DNA from: Thuidium tamariscinum
Taxonomy: Eukaryota > Streptophyta > Bryopsida > Hypnales > Thuidiaceae
NCBI GenBank assembly: GCA_947034885.2
Contig: OX344752.2
Coordinates: forward strand, 24,990,386-25,054,385
DNA: 64,000 nt
Reading direction: 5' to 3'
The notes beneath the pieces were generated by a model, which saw only the letters and a program-made list of their open reading frames with translations, was not told where the DNA came from and did no database searches. The position numbers and the translations under genes were made by a program. Below are positions 11,750 to 25,129 of the stretch, piece after piece; position 1 is the first letter of the stretch; every line of letters starts with the position of its first letter.

Positions 11750-12830
11750 GCATCCCTTTTCAGCCTTTCCTTTCCTTTCCTTTTACACCATCTCCTCCAC
11801 CGCACTCCAAAAGCTACACCACCAAAACCTACGCTCACTGGGATCGTTGATACCGAGGAGAAGAGGAGTATAAGTTAATACCAAAAGGCCAGGCCAGTGG
11901 CCGAGGAGAACGAATTGAAGATTCTCACTGTTGCTACAGAGGAAGATAAAAAGCGCACAGAAAACAAGGGCAGCAAAGGAACTTCAGTCGCCAGTCCGCC
12001 ACCCGCCGGTCTGCCTGCTTTCCGACGGAAAAGCTAGGCCACCACCAACCTGAATGCAAGCCTGGACTGGTGCGTTGATCTGCGCAGACGGGTCTCTCGT
12101 TGGGCCCCCGAACTTCTGGCGTCTTGTCCTAAAGATAACATTCGCCGGGCTCGATCGAGTTGGGAAATGGGAACGCTGCCTTGTTTTCGAAGCAGCCCGC
12201 CTGCAGTCCTACCACCACTCCAACTAATATAATGGCATTAAACTAATCAATTAATGATGAAAGGTGGAGGATGCTTGATGGATGCGAGCTTGTCGCAAAT
12301 GGCCAAACGGATCCGGTCCACAGTCGTCGATCTCCATGTCGAGCTAGGAAACAGAAGGTGTGATGTGATGTTCGATCTTCAGTTCAGTTCATATGAACGG
12401 ATCAGCTTTCGCAGTTACTTTCGATCAGGGACAGTCAGGGTCTATCGATCGATAGACTTAGGCTTATCTTGGAAAAAGTGGGGTGAAGGAATCTGGTTAA
12501 TTATTATAACCAGGAAACATGCCTTCTTATGTAGAACACGAAACTGTTTCATGTTCCGAGAAGATCCACATGATCAATTAGAAGTTGGTGTGGGAAAATT
12601 TCTTCCCAAGTCATGTTCGTGATTCGTTTTCAATTCGTAGACCGGCATGTGTCTTGCTCTGGACTTTTTATCTGCCTTGGCTCGACATTATTATTGACTA
12701 CGATTGAGAAATGTTGGCATGCTGTTACGGGCTGGGTGGTTACTGGTTACCGCAGTGAACTCAGTTTCAGTTTAGAGATGTATTTGAAGGTCATTCCCGA
12801 GAAGGACTCTCACTAACACCACTCTTGACA
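11750..12830. other. GC-balanced pocket, possible gene relic
   Basis: Composition rises sharply compared with its surroundings, as in the lyase island. An open frame of 122 codons (12254-12622, plus) and one of 67 codons (12613-12816, plus) are present, but neither contains a domain I recognise. It may be a decayed gene or a regulatory region. Confidence 0.25.
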
Positions 12831-13346
12831 TCAAACATCTAAGTAATATCTGCTACGCCTACTGATAATTACCTTAATCTGGTAATTAAACCTTTAACCT
12901 AAACCTAGATTCTTTGCGTGTGCAACTGTGTGAGATGTCTGATTTAATTTGATCCTGAGACGAATCATGTATGCCAGGTTTTTCAATCGGGACCATTGTA
13001 GTACGTGCCCAAGTGCAGTTTATATTTTCTGCAACATGATTTATTCATCGATCAATGACTGCAGCGACTCTATCGTGACTAGATTGATATGACATCGGAT
13101 GGATTTGATACACGATTATACATAGCATTATGCTTGAAATGTTTAGCAGGTTGAAGGCTGGAATGTGTAGCGCATTGGTCGTGACTCAAGTTGTTCCCAC
13201 AAGTTTCACATTGTAAGGCACCTTGAGTAGATGAGAAATTCTTTAACCCTTGAAAGGCCCTTGGAGTCCCTCTGTACAATTTGTATTTTGCCTTATAACT
13301 CTTCAATTGTAGTTTAATATATATGAATCATTATACATTGTCATAC

Positions 13347-14267
13347 ATATATATGGTCAATTTCATAAAAATGGCGGTATTCCTAGTGCCATTCTGACAT
13401 ATTCCATGTGCCACTTTGACAAATTTCAAGTGCCATTTTGACATAGAGGCCTAGAGGAGTAGAGGTAGAGGAAGAAAATGTGCCATTTTATTGGAATACT
13501 GCCATTTTAGGGTGAATGCAAGAAACACCTGTACTATTTGTTGCATTTTACTACAGTACTCATGATTTTTTCTAGAGTACTTTGAAATTAGAAAATTAAT
13601 TTGAAAAAAAATTGAAAAATATGAACAATGTATAGACCTCTAAGATAAAGGTTTTCACCGAAGGCAATTGATAGAAAAATTCTCTAAGTAGAAGAATTTA
13701 GAAAGCTCCAAACCTCAAGAAAATACATACCTTCATGTTTTAATTTGGGAAAAATAGTAAAAATAAGTAAATACAAAAAATAAAAAGTGGCCATTTGCAA
13801 CAATTCTATGGAGATGGTCATTCACCAAGAAAAACACCAAAATAATATTTTATATGTTTCAAAATTCAAGCAGAAAGAAGCTCACTTTGTAGACTTCCAC
13901 ACCACATAAAAATAACTTTTTTCAAAATCCCTCACGTGGAGAGATGTAAATCTACTAGAAGACCATCTCATCCAAATTTCATCCCAAAATCATTAAAAAA
14001 AGGTACTCCGTAGTACTAAAAACCTCCAAATTTTCATTTGTGACATTTAATCACTAGTACTATTTTAGCATTAAACTATTTTTTAAAATTATGAAAAAAT
14101 TATGTAAAGTGTATGATAGACATGAGTACCTTCTCTAGAAATCTTGAGTCATTTCGAGCAAAAATGCAAAAGTTGTGGCCAAAAAACAAATCAGCACTTA
14201 GCTTGTGACGGAAAATAGTACAAGTGTTTCTTGCATTCACCCTTTAACAAAATTGACCATATATATA
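13347..14267. mobile_element. Small TIR element (family R) split by a family M MITE
   Basis: The ends read TATATATGGTCAATTT and its inverse AAATTGACCATATATA, and the inverted match continues inward for about 35 bp (AAAATGGC-GTATTCC). Without the nested element at 13510-14242 it is about 190 bp. The interior repeats GTGCCATTTTGACA-like phrases three times. Confidence 0.65.
13510..14242. mobile_element. MITE, family M, copy 2
   Basis: 733 bp with inverted ends GGGTGAATGCAAGAAACAC and GTGTTTCTTGCATTCACCC and a 4-bp duplication TTTA on both sides (13506-13509, 14243-14246). It sits inside the small TIR element 13347-14267. No coding frame. Confidence 0.85.
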
Positions 14268-14959
14268 AGTATAGCCTACATTATACATAAGTAGTGTAGT
14301 CTGTCTTTAGTCTAATAGATAGTGTCATATTGGGTTTTACGTATAAAATATTATAATAAATACATGTGTCATTTTTTTATTAGTTGTCAAATTTTTTTAA
14401 CAATTTCAAAAGTGTAATATATTCACATTTGTTCAATGTTCTCTACATTCAAGACTTACAATTGTAGTACTTTAGTCATGTAGATACATCATGTGATTTC
14501 TACACTACTAAGCTCATGTGAATTTCATAATTAATAGAAAATATAAGAGTAAACTTCACATGCTTGTGTCAATGGGAAGATTGGTTAGTTCTATCTTTTG
14601 TCATGCATGATGGTGACAGTATAGGATCTTGAATATCATCGTCATTGTCGTCAATTATAAATAAATTCTAAAGTAAACTTTATGATTCTACAATTTGGAT
14701 AATTGAAAAATAGAATGATTTAATACTCACTATGAAAATTTTCTTTAAAGCATGCAGTAGGCTTGTGACTTCTACATTTAAAGTGAATTTCACATTGAAT
14801 TTTTGAATTTTAAGTGCATTCAACAATGAATTTTGAAAATTAAATTGAAATGTAGAGAGGATATTGAAACTACAATTTATTGTAAAAATTGGAAATGGAA
14901 TTTACTAAGACATCTTAATCGAGATTTATCTCTTATAGAAATGACATTGAAGACCTTAT
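14268..14959. other. AT-rich sequence without gene
   Basis: Nothing recognisable; an 89-codon open frame at 14833-15102 runs into the neighbouring MITE and is not a gene. Confidence 0.4.
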
Positions 14960-15692
14960 GGGTCATTGCAAGAAACACCTGTACTATTTTGTGTCACACG
15001 TTGCATGCTGATCAATTTTTTGGCCATAACTTTTGTATTTTAGCTCCAAATGACTCAAGATTTATAGGGAAGGTACTAATAACTATTATACACCTTCCTT
15101 GATTTTTTCATAATTTTCAAAAATATTTTACTATCCAAAAATAGACCCCGATTGGATGTCACATTTGGCAGTTTAGGGGTTTTTAGTACCTGAGCTATAA
15201 CTTTTTTTAATGATTTTGAGATGAAATTTGGATGAGATGGTCTTATAGTAGATTTATAGCTCTCCAATGAAGGATTTTTTTTAAAAGTTAGTTTTGTGAG
15301 GTGTGGAGGTCTACAAAGTGAGCTCCCTTCTGCTTGTATTTTGAAACATATAAAATATTATTTTGGTGGGTTTTTTTGTGAATGACCATCTCCATAAAGT
15401 TTTTGCAAATGGAAACTTTTTATTTTTTGAAAATACTTATTTTTACTATTTTTCCCTAATTTTTGAATCAAAGTACCTATTTTCTTGAGATTTGGCACTT
15501 TTCAAGTTCTCCTACTTCGAGAATTTTTCTATCAATTTCCTTTGGTGAAAACCTTCATTTTAGAGGTATATACATTATTCCTATTTTTTTTTTAAATTTA
15601 AAATTAGTTTTATAATTTTATAGTACTACTAAAAAAATCATGAGTATTGTTGGAAAACGCAACAAATAGGACAGGTGTTTCTTGTAATGACC
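14960..15692. mobile_element. MITE, family M, copy 3
   Basis: 733 bp, ends GGGTCATTGCAAGAAACAC and GTGTTTCTTGTAATGACCC, flanked by TTAT on both sides (14956-14959, 15693-15696). It has the same length as copy 2 and is closely similar to copy 4. Confidence 0.85.
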
Positions 15693-16050
15693 CTTATAAC
15701 AAAATAGAGATTCAATTGAATGTTAAATTTAGTTTGAGAAAGAAACACATATTAAATTTATAATTCAAAAATTTACATTCACTTACATGCCCGTCTCCTA
15801 ACTCTTACATTCCATCAACTGTTTGCAAGAGCTTTCTTCTTTGTTCAATCAAAAATATGAGCATTAGACACCTTGAATACTAAAATGCTTGAACAGACAT
15901 TGAAGAACATTAGACTCAATATGCAAAAACATATTGAACACAAAAAATCAAAAACATATTTAAAAACTTGAATGTAGAATATTTGAATTTGATTAATATA
16001 ATATGTAATTGAAGGTTTTGAAACAAAATTGCAATTGGGGAAGAACCTTT

Positions 16051-16788
16051 GGGTGATTGCACAAAACACTTGTACTATTTTCTGTCACACATCTCATGTT
16101 GATCTATTTTTTAACCATAACTTTTGCATTTTTGCTCCAAATGACTCAAGATTTATAAAAAAGGTACTCATGACTATCATACACTTTACGTAATTTTTTC
16201 ATAATTTTCAAAAATAATTTAATATTAAAATAGTACTAACATTTGATTGAATGTCACAAATGACAATTTGGAGGTTTTTAGTACTAAGGAGTACCTTTTT
16301 TTTAATGATTTTAAGATGAAATTTGGATGAGATGGTCTTCTAGTAGACTTCTAGCTTTGTAAGGAAGGATTTTTGAAAATAGTTAATTTTATGTGGTGTA
16401 GAAGTCTACAAAGTGAGTTTCTTTTTGCTTGTATTTTGAAACATATAAAATATTATTTTGGTGGGTTTTTTGGTGAATGACCATATCCATAAAGTTGTTG
16501 CAAATATACACTTTTTATTTTTTGTATTTACTTATTTTTACTATTCTTTTCTAATTAAAACATGAAAGTAAATATTTTCTTGAGGTTTGGCACTTTTCAA
16601 ATTCCCCTACTTAGAGAATTTTTCTATACAATTTCTTCTGTGGGTACCTTTGTCTTAAAGGTATATACATAAGTCATATTTTTTCTTAAATTTAAAAATT
16701 AATTTTCTAATGTAATAGTAATCCAAAAAAAGTCAACAATATTGTTGTAAAACGCAACAAATAATACAAGTATTTTGTGCAATCACCC
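16051..16788. mobile_element. MITE, family M, copy 4
   Basis: 738 bp, ends GGGTGATTGCACAAAACAC and GTATTTTGTGCAATCACCC, flanked by CTTT on both sides (16047-16050, 16789-16792). Interior is collinear with copy 3. Confidence 0.85.
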
Positions 16789-17354
16789 CTTTATCCAAAA
16801 TGCACCCCGTCAAGTAAATTTAACACAATGAAACACCAAAGTATACTACCTAATTATCGCAGAAAGATAAGAAAAAGTTCAAACCCTTTCACAAATTGAC
16901 TAAGGCATAAGCGGTTCATGTTTTCTGAAGATTGATGGCTAAAATAGTGGGGCCTTTTTATCTTAAATCTCAATTGGATGGCCATTGATTTTGGGCATGG
17001 GGTAGGAATGGGTGGAGGGTGGAGGTGGTAGAATTCATCAATCACCATAGATAGTTATTTGCATTCTATTGTAATCAATAATTTGTTTTGTATTGAAAAG
17101 TACTTGGTTAAGGGGTGATTGCAAGAAACAATTGTACTATTTGTTGCATTTTTAGGAATACTAGATTTTTTTTCTCTAGAGTTTTTTTTAAAAAATAATT
17201 TAAAAAAAGTTTGAAAAATATAGGTAATGCATATATATTTTAGAAGAAGATATCCAAGGAAGGCTCGGGGGATAAACTCCCCTATACACTTCAAATCCAT
17301 ATGCGATAATGGGATATTTAATGGGAAGGGGGGGTATTTATCTCTTCTCAATTT

Positions 17355-17369
17355 CCCCCCCCCCCCCCC
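17355..17369 (+). repeat. Poly-C tract
   Basis: Fifteen consecutive C residues preceded by a G-rich stretch at about 17329-17336, inside the foreign part of MITE copy 5. The tract is probably unstable. Confidence 0.9.
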
Positions 17370-18824
17370 TCCCTAATAGTAGATAAAAAGCTACTAGTGC
17401 ATATTTTTCTATACCCTATTCTTTTTTGTAAAATCTTGGAGGGCCTATTTTTGGGCACCCTATTTTTTTTCTACATTCAAAAATTAAGTAATACTCAAAA
17501 GACTTGCAATGTATTGCAAAAGCAAACATGAGAAGTTGAAAACTACTAGCATTCCAATGCATTGAATCCTAGTTAGTGATACCATTGTTGTACCTTTGAA
17601 AAGGCCATATGAAAAACAACGTAGTACAAATTTACAATCCAGAAAACTCTTTTCCTATTTAATGTCCATTTTAAGGAATAGTGTTATCAGTGATGTTGTG
17701 AATTGACTTATGGTTTTCTTTTAGAATGTTCATTGGAAGGGCAATTGGGAAAACTCTCAAACATATACCGTAATTGGAGTTGATGCAAGTCATTTTTATG
17801 GGTTTTAAGTTCTTCAATCTCAGACTTCTTTAATGTTGCAATCTAGGATAATAAAAGAGGGCTTTTCTGGTGGGTTCTTTAAAGGATTTACTCACATTTT
17901 TGAAGTTGTAGGAAGTTCTAAATACTGTAATGACTCCAATGCAGCAGAAACTTACAACCCAACAGGTTGGCACTTGCAATGCGCACCACAAATTCACAAC
18001 CTAGCACTTGCTAGCGAATCTGCTACAAAACCCCCAAACCTTAACAACAATTTAAACTATGACGCCATCATGTCAAGTTGCTAATGCATTTTCCACCAAC
18101 TTCTAAAGGCACCTAATTCAAATCCATTCACTTAATTTATAGCTTGCTTACCAAATCTAGTAAATGTGATATTGAACCTATTAAGCATTTCTAAGGGGAT
18201 TTAAAATTTGGCATCCTATTTTTTTTCTACTGCTCAAAAAAGGAAGGAATTTCTCATTACCATATTTTATATATAAATCCAACCAAGACATATTACCAAT
18301 GCTATGGTACATCTACCAAAAATATAAATTTTTCTTCCAACGAATTAAATTGACCCCACTTTTTATCTCACACCACTTTCTACTGCATCGGAAGTTTACC
18401 CCTTTAGAAGGAAGGATAAGTATAGAAAAATTCTCTAACTAAGTAGAAAAGTAATTTTTTTCCTTAAAACGAGTGATTTGGAGAAACTCTATAGAGATGG
18501 TCATTTACCAAAAAACTAATCAAAATAACATTATATGTGTTTTAAATTGCAAGCAAAAAAAGAGTACATTTTGTGAACTTCTACGAGACTTAAAATTAAC
18601 CATTTTTTATGTTCCTTTAGAAATAGCTATAAATATATAAGAAGACTACCTCCTCCAAATTTCAACTCCAAATTCATCTTTCTAGGTACTAAATTGTTCT
18701 AAAACACCCAATTTAGTAAGTGTAATATAAAATTGGGGGCTATTTTTAAATTAGAAAAATAATTTTTAAAATTTTCAAAAAATTGGGTGATGTGTGTAAT
18801 AGTCATATGTACCCATAAGAAGAT

Positions 18825-19135
18825 TTTTAGGCCTCCGGGAGACCGTTTTAGGGTTGTTCCTTGAAATTGTTCCAATTATTGTAGACCAACCCCTACTAGT
18901 CTGAATTTTTGAATTTCATAAAATAAAAATAAAAATAATTTCAAAAATTTTAGAATGTCTTTAAAGGCAAAAAAATGATTTAAGAAAATTCAATCTAAAA
19001 GTTAATTAATTAATATTATCTGATGTAGCAGTCGCTCGACCACATTAGTATGCTAATGTGGCAGCATTCCCAACGTTCCCACAGCATTCCCAACATTTGG
19101 GAACTCGCAATCTTCTAAAATAGCCAGAAATCCTC
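18825..19135 (-). repeat. Dispersed ~300-bp repeat, family N, inverted copy
   Basis: It matches the copies at 291-627 and 23885-24198 in reverse. Shared features are the CAGTCGCTCGAC-CACAT block, the AT-rich TTAATTAATTA block and the closing AGAAATCCTCTCATG. Confidence 0.55.
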
Positions 19136-19336
19136 TCATGTTATCTAAAATTCTTTGAATTGTTTCGAGCCAAAAATCAAAAGTTATGGCTAAAAAACAT
19201 ATTTGCTTGCATGGTATGACATCAAAATAGTATAAGTCTTTTTTGCAAAAGCTTTAAGGTTTTCTTGATCAAATACCAATTTATGTTGTGAATTTCATTA
19301 AAATGGCTAGCCACTTTACAACTTTGGCACTTTCAA

Positions 19337-20258
19337 CCCCTGAAGGACCAAGACCATTTTTTTTATCAAACCCCTCTAAAAACTGCCATTTCTATTGCAT
19401 TCATCCAAAAAAACAAATTTTGTAAGAATTTAACCAAAGGATGTTGTACTTAACTTGACTAAGACCATGTGATAAAAATTCATGAAGTTTGACCATATAC
19501 ATTGAAAGATATGAGCATTATAAATTAGAAAAACAAGTTTTTTTGAACTACATTGTGCAATTTCAAATTACTTTGACTGCCAATGGTAAACACAATTTGC
19601 ACTATAGAATTTGAATTTATAACTTTTTTGTTAAAAAATTGAGTTGAGAGTCTAAAAGAAAATTTCACAAAAAATACACTTGATTATCATTCTTCAAAAA
19701 AAATTTAAATAAAAGTAGGTTGAAGATTGAAAGAAAAACTAAATGGCTAATAGTACTAAGATGGGATTGAAACACAAGAATTCTAATGGTGAGATTGTTC
19801 TAGAAAGTAAACATAACCTTTTCCAACAATTTTTGTTGAAGAATTGTGAAAATGGCATTAAAAAATGAATCCTATAAGTTATTCGGGAAGTTATTTTTTC
19901 AAAAAGTCATTTACATTGCCCCCAAAACAAGATTGTTTATAACTTTCTCATTACTAGTACGAATAGAATGAATCAAAGCTTCACATGTAGACAAATATAT
20001 ATTATTTTAGAATAAATAAATAAATTTAATTTTGATTTTTTGCCAAAATAATTTGTTGCTAGCTAAATGAAAATTTGGGCAATTTGTGGTATAACTTTTT
20101 GCTTATGAGCAACAATTGAAATAAAAATTATATTTCCACAAAGCTAATCAATTTTCCCATCTTATGAGAAGTTTCAAAAAGTTTCATCAAAAATTGAAAT
20201 CATAAGAACCTGTCCAAAATCCATTTTATCCCTTGAGGGGACAATGATCCTTTAGGAG
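19337..20258. mobile_element. Family P element, complete copy (TTAA target)
   Basis: Inverted ends CCCCTGAAGGACCA and TGATCCTTTAGGAG enclose 922 bp and are flanked by TCAA (19333-19336) and TTAA (20259-20262). It appears to be nested in a family R element whose flanks are visible at about 19288-19330 and 20700-20810. No transposase frame. Confidence 0.65.
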
Positions 20259-20389
20259 TTAATGTTCAAACCACGTAGTCTAAAATCTATAACTATCTTA
20301 GATATTTGAAATCTTGATCTATTTTAGATCTTTGAAATTTGAACATGTCCTAGACTCCTAGATGGTTTAGACCATGTAATCTAAAATCT

Positions 20390-20675
20390 CATTAGAAGAA
20401 ATTTGAAGGCAAAAGAAGTGTATTTCAAGCTTGTTCCCAAATCTATTCTTGATATTGTTGGCTGTTGTGAGGCCAGCAATTAAAAAATTAAAATAAAATG
20501 TTGGTCTTGAAATGCACAAAAAAAAATTAATTGAAAATAAATAAATAAAAAATCAATGACATAGCACACTCTCAACCATGTCAGCTGTCTAAGTTTTAGT
20601 GTGCCTATAACAATTTCTACATTCCCATAGTTTGGAAATTCACAATCTTCTTGTGCCCTCAAATTTCTTCTAATG
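20390..20675. mobile_element. 286-bp TIR element
   Basis: Ends CATTAGAAGAAATTTGA and its inverse TCAAATTTCTTCTAATG are a perfect pair and the match continues a further dozen bases (GGCA-AAGAAG). It is non-coding and lies inside the family R sequence 20260-20810. Confidence 0.7.
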
Positions 20676-20810
20676 ATATCTACATTTTGACCCCTTAATT
20701 TCTAAAATCTAGATTTGTCGTAGATGTTTAAAATCTATTTCTATCCTAAATGTCACTTTTATAGTTTAGAGTGTATGATTTAGAAAATGGCACATGAAAT
20801 GCCACCAATT

Positions 20811-22085
20811 CAATTCCTAAATGCCCAAGGTTTTTTGAACTTTTATAAATTTACTCTAACTTGAATAAAAAAATAACATTTTGATAAGGTGTAATAGATT
20901 TTTTTTTGAATTGTAACTATACAATTTCAAACTAAACATGTCAACAATAACATAGGAAAAACAACAACAACAACAATATTACTTATGGATCGAAAGAGTA
21001 TAATAATTGATCATGAAGGTGTTCAAACTATGAAAGTGATTTGGAGTCTTTCCATTCTCTTTTCATACATCCAATCTAGAAGGTTGGTCACCAAATTGTA
21101 GAGTAAATTTTGATAGGAGTAATAAATTCATTGGGGTTATGCATGTTTGGCCCTTTAACTTTATATATTTCCTCAAAAATAAATTTCTAATGTGATTTTT
21201 CAACGGCAAGATCTAGGCTCATTTCCAAGAGCCCTCAAGACTATACTTCAAAATTAAGGATTATATAAATTAAAAAATATATATATAATAATTTATTAAA
21301 TGTTTGTTTTTGTCCAACTTGATTAAATTTTATTTAACTTCAAAGTATTATCAACTGTCAACACCAAAATTTGGTGCCTTGGGTATTTAGGGATTAATCA
21401 AATTCACCATGTATTCATAATGTACTATTTGAATGCAAAGGGCTTTCAAGCCCTTAAGAATTAATTCTTATAGCACCAATGGTTCAAAATTTTCAAAAAT
21501 GGATGAATTCAATTAATCCCAAGCACATGTAGTCCTCAATTTTTCATCCATCTAAATATTTGTAGATTTTTGTTGTGGTCCTAATTTATATGTATGGTGT
21601 AGATTTTTGCACTAACTCTTCTTTCTAAATCTCTTGTATTTCAAAGGTTTTGACTATAATTTTATTTATAATCAATTTTAATAAAGAATTTTTAATTTTT
21701 GATTTCATTTTCTTTTATAAATATTTATTAGTATAAGTAGATATAATCAATTGATTGACCAATTGAAATTATTACTGTATTGTACTAATCAAAGGAGTCT
21801 AATAGTAAGGTACTATTCATCTTCCATATAATTACATACAAAGATGATTATCTTGCACTTGCATTTTAGAATAGTCGAGAACATCAATATATCATTTAAT
21901 TTCTTTGGCAAAATATCATTTCTATAAAGTTATTGAGAATAATTGGATAACTTGATTTGTGCTTATTTTTTAATGCTTTCATTATTTTTAGAAACTAAAC
22001 ACCAAAATACTTATCTACTAAAGAAATTCATCAAGTGAACCTATTTTATACAAAACTATTGGAGAAATTTTCTTTGTCCCATTTT
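20811..22085. other. AT-rich sequence without gene
   Basis: Very AT-rich, with many short A or T runs. No open frame or repeat structure supported. Confidence 0.45.
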
Positions 22086-22210
<125 letters not shown>

Positions 22211-23001
22211 TATTTATATTTATAATGTTATATTATACAAAAATGATATTTAATCAACCAATTTTGGAGACTATTATAGTACCCAAACTAAAATATGACT
22301 TTTTTTTAAATGATTTTTTTATATTTCTAAAAAATAAAATATTTGATCATTATTGAAACATACTTCAAAAGTTATGGTGAAAGACAATTCTCTCATGCTA
22401 CATTTGATGCCAAAATCAACTATTCATTCTTATAGTCACTTTACAAGCCCTTATTTCATAATGAACTAAGGAATTGTTATAGCAAGAAATCATCAAATGA
22501 CCAAGATACCAAAATAGAAACATATCTTTTATATATTAAATGTCTAATGGAAATTTTTTATCATCCTATATGAACCACAGCATGTCTAGCTTGAATTTAA
22601 ATATGAATAATCATTAAAAAATTTGATTGGACATACCAAAACTTGTTTTTTTGGTTTATTTTCTTAGTAAACTCCAAGAAGCTCAAAAAGACCTCAAAGT
22701 ATTAACTCAAGGTATTTAATTCCATATATGAGCTGAAATTTTTCAAATTTGATCATTTGGTGATAAACAATAAGGTATTTCATTTTCCGTCAGGAGAATA
22801 AACTCCACAATCCTAGATGTGATCTAGACCAAATATAAAGGACTTATAGAGATTAGAAAGACATATTTTTGCACATCATAGGTTCTTTTCCAAAAGAAAT
22901 ACTCCATAATATAATATTGGTATCAATAAAACATCTAACAATTTAGTACACTCTTGAAAGTCATGAGTATGGGTTGAAATTAAAGAATCATCTTTTGCAT
23001 A
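22211..23001. other. AT-rich sequence without gene
   Basis: Nothing recognisable in either strand. Confidence 0.4.
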
Positions 23002-23580
23002 AGGTGGGTACACCTATAAGCGCCACAAATTGGTTTGTGGCTCTTGTGAAGGCTCAATGATGACTAGTCCATGTAGAAAATCAAAGAGATGTATTCATGA
23101 GGAAGAGATGCACAATCAATTTAGTCATTATGGCAACTATGAGAGCACAGTAGGCTTGCAAAGTTTTGCATGTAGGATGACTTAAAGAGCTCATAGACTA
23201 CATTAGAAAAGAGCATGGCCATATCCAATATGGCCCTCACTCGATGTCAGAAAAAATACAAATGCTCAACCATTGTGCCATTAAAAAATTAAAAAAATAA
23301 AAGAGTTTGGGGAATAAAGAAGTAGCAAAAGAAACTACTAAAGTGTAACACCATCCTCTCATCAATGACATTTAACTCATCATCCTCTTAATGCTTTAGT
23401 TGTCACTTAAAGACTCTTAATGATGTCCATAATTTGACATGAACTCTCTCATAAAAAACCTGACAACTTCTAAAACTGCCCATATAAATGAATGACCATT
23501 CTTTGTATATGCCAAAGCCATTGTAGTACCTTTTCTAGTTGGCGCTTTTAGACACAAGGCAATTTTAGGTGTACCCACCT
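23002..23580. mobile_element. TA-flanked TIR element (mariner/Stowaway-like), copy 1
   Basis: The ends AGGTGGGTACACCTA and TAGGTGTACCCACCT are inverted and sit between TA dinucleotides (23000-23001, 23581-23582). A shorter relative lies at 50213-50484. No transposase frame in its 579 bp, so it is non-autonomous. The TA target points to Tc1/mariner; this is inference. Confidence 0.7.
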
Positions 23581-23884
23581 TAAGTGAAGGATATAAAATC
23601 ACCTAATCCTTAAGAAGAACATTCCTTCCTATATATATTTGTTTCTAGCTCCTTCTAGTTGAATTGGACCATAGTCACCATATGTAATTGGTAAACAAAT
23701 GATATGTACTATGTTCAAAAATGATATGATCGGACAATGGCAATAAAATTGGACACATCATTTTCCCCTAATAGAAGATTGTCCATAATTAATAGTAAGA
23801 AGAGATCTAGAATTCTTGCATATACTAAAGGAACAAAACTTATGGCTAGAGAGGAATTGACCTCCTTATCGCTCCATTTAAAGG

Positions 23885-24198
23885 CATAAGAGAATTTCTA
23901 GCCATTTTAGAAGACTGTGGGTTCCCAAACACTAGGAACACTGCCACATCAGCATGCTCATGTAGTCGAGCGACTGCCACGTCAAATGATATTGATTAAT
24001 TAATTATTTTGATTAATTATTATTATTTTTTAATTTTAATTTTCTTTTCTTTTTAATACATTCTAAATTTTTTGGGATTAAATTTTTTTTCAAAATTCCA
24101 AAATTCAAACTAGCAAGGGCTTGTTTGCAACAATGGGAATAGTTTCAAAGAACAAGTCTAAAAAGGTCTTCCAAGGGCCCAGAAATCCTCTCATGTAA
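23885..24198 (+). repeat. Dispersed ~300-bp repeat, family N, copy 2
   Basis: It starts GAGAATTTCTAGCCATTTTA and ends GGGCCCAGAAATCCTCTC, so its ends are partly inverted. It is the best preserved of the three copies. Confidence 0.55.
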
Positions 24199-24655
24199 TT
24201 GTCAAAATCGCCCACTATTTTTTATGTTGTAAATTTTGAATTCTTTCACCTTTCCTATTTAATTTGGCTTTGATTGCAAGTATGAAATTAGAATTTATAA
24301 ATTTTATCAAATGTGATAGATTAAAAAATCTAGTATTTTTTCTAGGGGTAAAAAATGGAGGCAATAGGGGTATTAATTTTCTTGGGTCCTAAATGTCCAT
24401 TGCCCAACCAAAGATAAATACAAAACTTTTTGCCTTGTATTCTATAATGATCTATTTTGCATTTCTTATAAACTCCACGGTAAGTTGTTAAGGGGTCTTT
24501 GACTCCATTATAACATTTTGTACCATGCATTGTTATTAGCTTAGCTCTACAAAAGATGTTGTTATTACATCCAATAATAGCTAGTGGATAGATGGAGACT
24601 CAATATGATGAGTGGGCTACATCAAAGAAAAGCTAGTGATCATGAAGGCTATTAA
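24199..24655. other. AT-rich sequence without gene
   Basis: No gene or repeat supported. Confidence 0.4.
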
Positions 24656-24878
24656 CCCTTAAACGCCGAAGAGGACGTTTTGTGTCCGTTGAATGAGAGA
24701 GAATCTTCCCTTCTTAGAATGGAAGTGCAACTATTGGTCCTCAGTTTTAGGGGTGGAAAGGGGAGATCTTCTATAGGGCTTTGACTTCCAATGAGTATAT
24801 TTGGCTTTTCCAAAGTAGATGATGTCACACGGAATCAAAATGCATGACTTCCACAGTCACTAGTCTGTCGTTCAAGGG
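24656..24878. mobile_element. TTAA-flanked MITE, piggyBac-like, copy 2
   Basis: 223 bp between TTAA at 24652-24655 and 24879-24882; ends CCCTTAAACG and CGTTCAAGGG. It is the cleanest example of the family. Confidence 0.8.
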
Positions 24879-25129
24879 TTAAATGTTGTAAAACATGCAA
24901 GTGATTTCCAATGCCATCTTCATATTTTATGGCCGAGGGGAACTAACTCCATCACTCAGCCACTAGAAAAAACACTAGATTTTTTTTATTTTCTACTCAT
25001 GATAAAATTTACAAATTTTGAATTCATACTTGCAATTAGAGGCCCTTGATTAACTAGGAAGAGTGCACAAGGTAAATTAGGGAAGCACAAAATAGGGAGC
25101 TCTTTTACTTGCATACCTACCATATTTGA

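Larger units (their letters stand above)
17113..19254. mobile_element. MITE, family M, copy 5, with insertions
   Basis: The left end GGGTGATTGCAAGAAACA and a diverged right end are flanked by TAAG on both sides (17109-17112, 19255-19258). At 2142 bp it is three times the usual length. Family sequence breaks off near 17240 and resumes near 18415 (GATAAGTATAGAAAAATTC), so about 1.2 kb of foreign sequence lies between, and the family N repeat at 18825-19135 is a second insertion. Confidence 0.65.
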
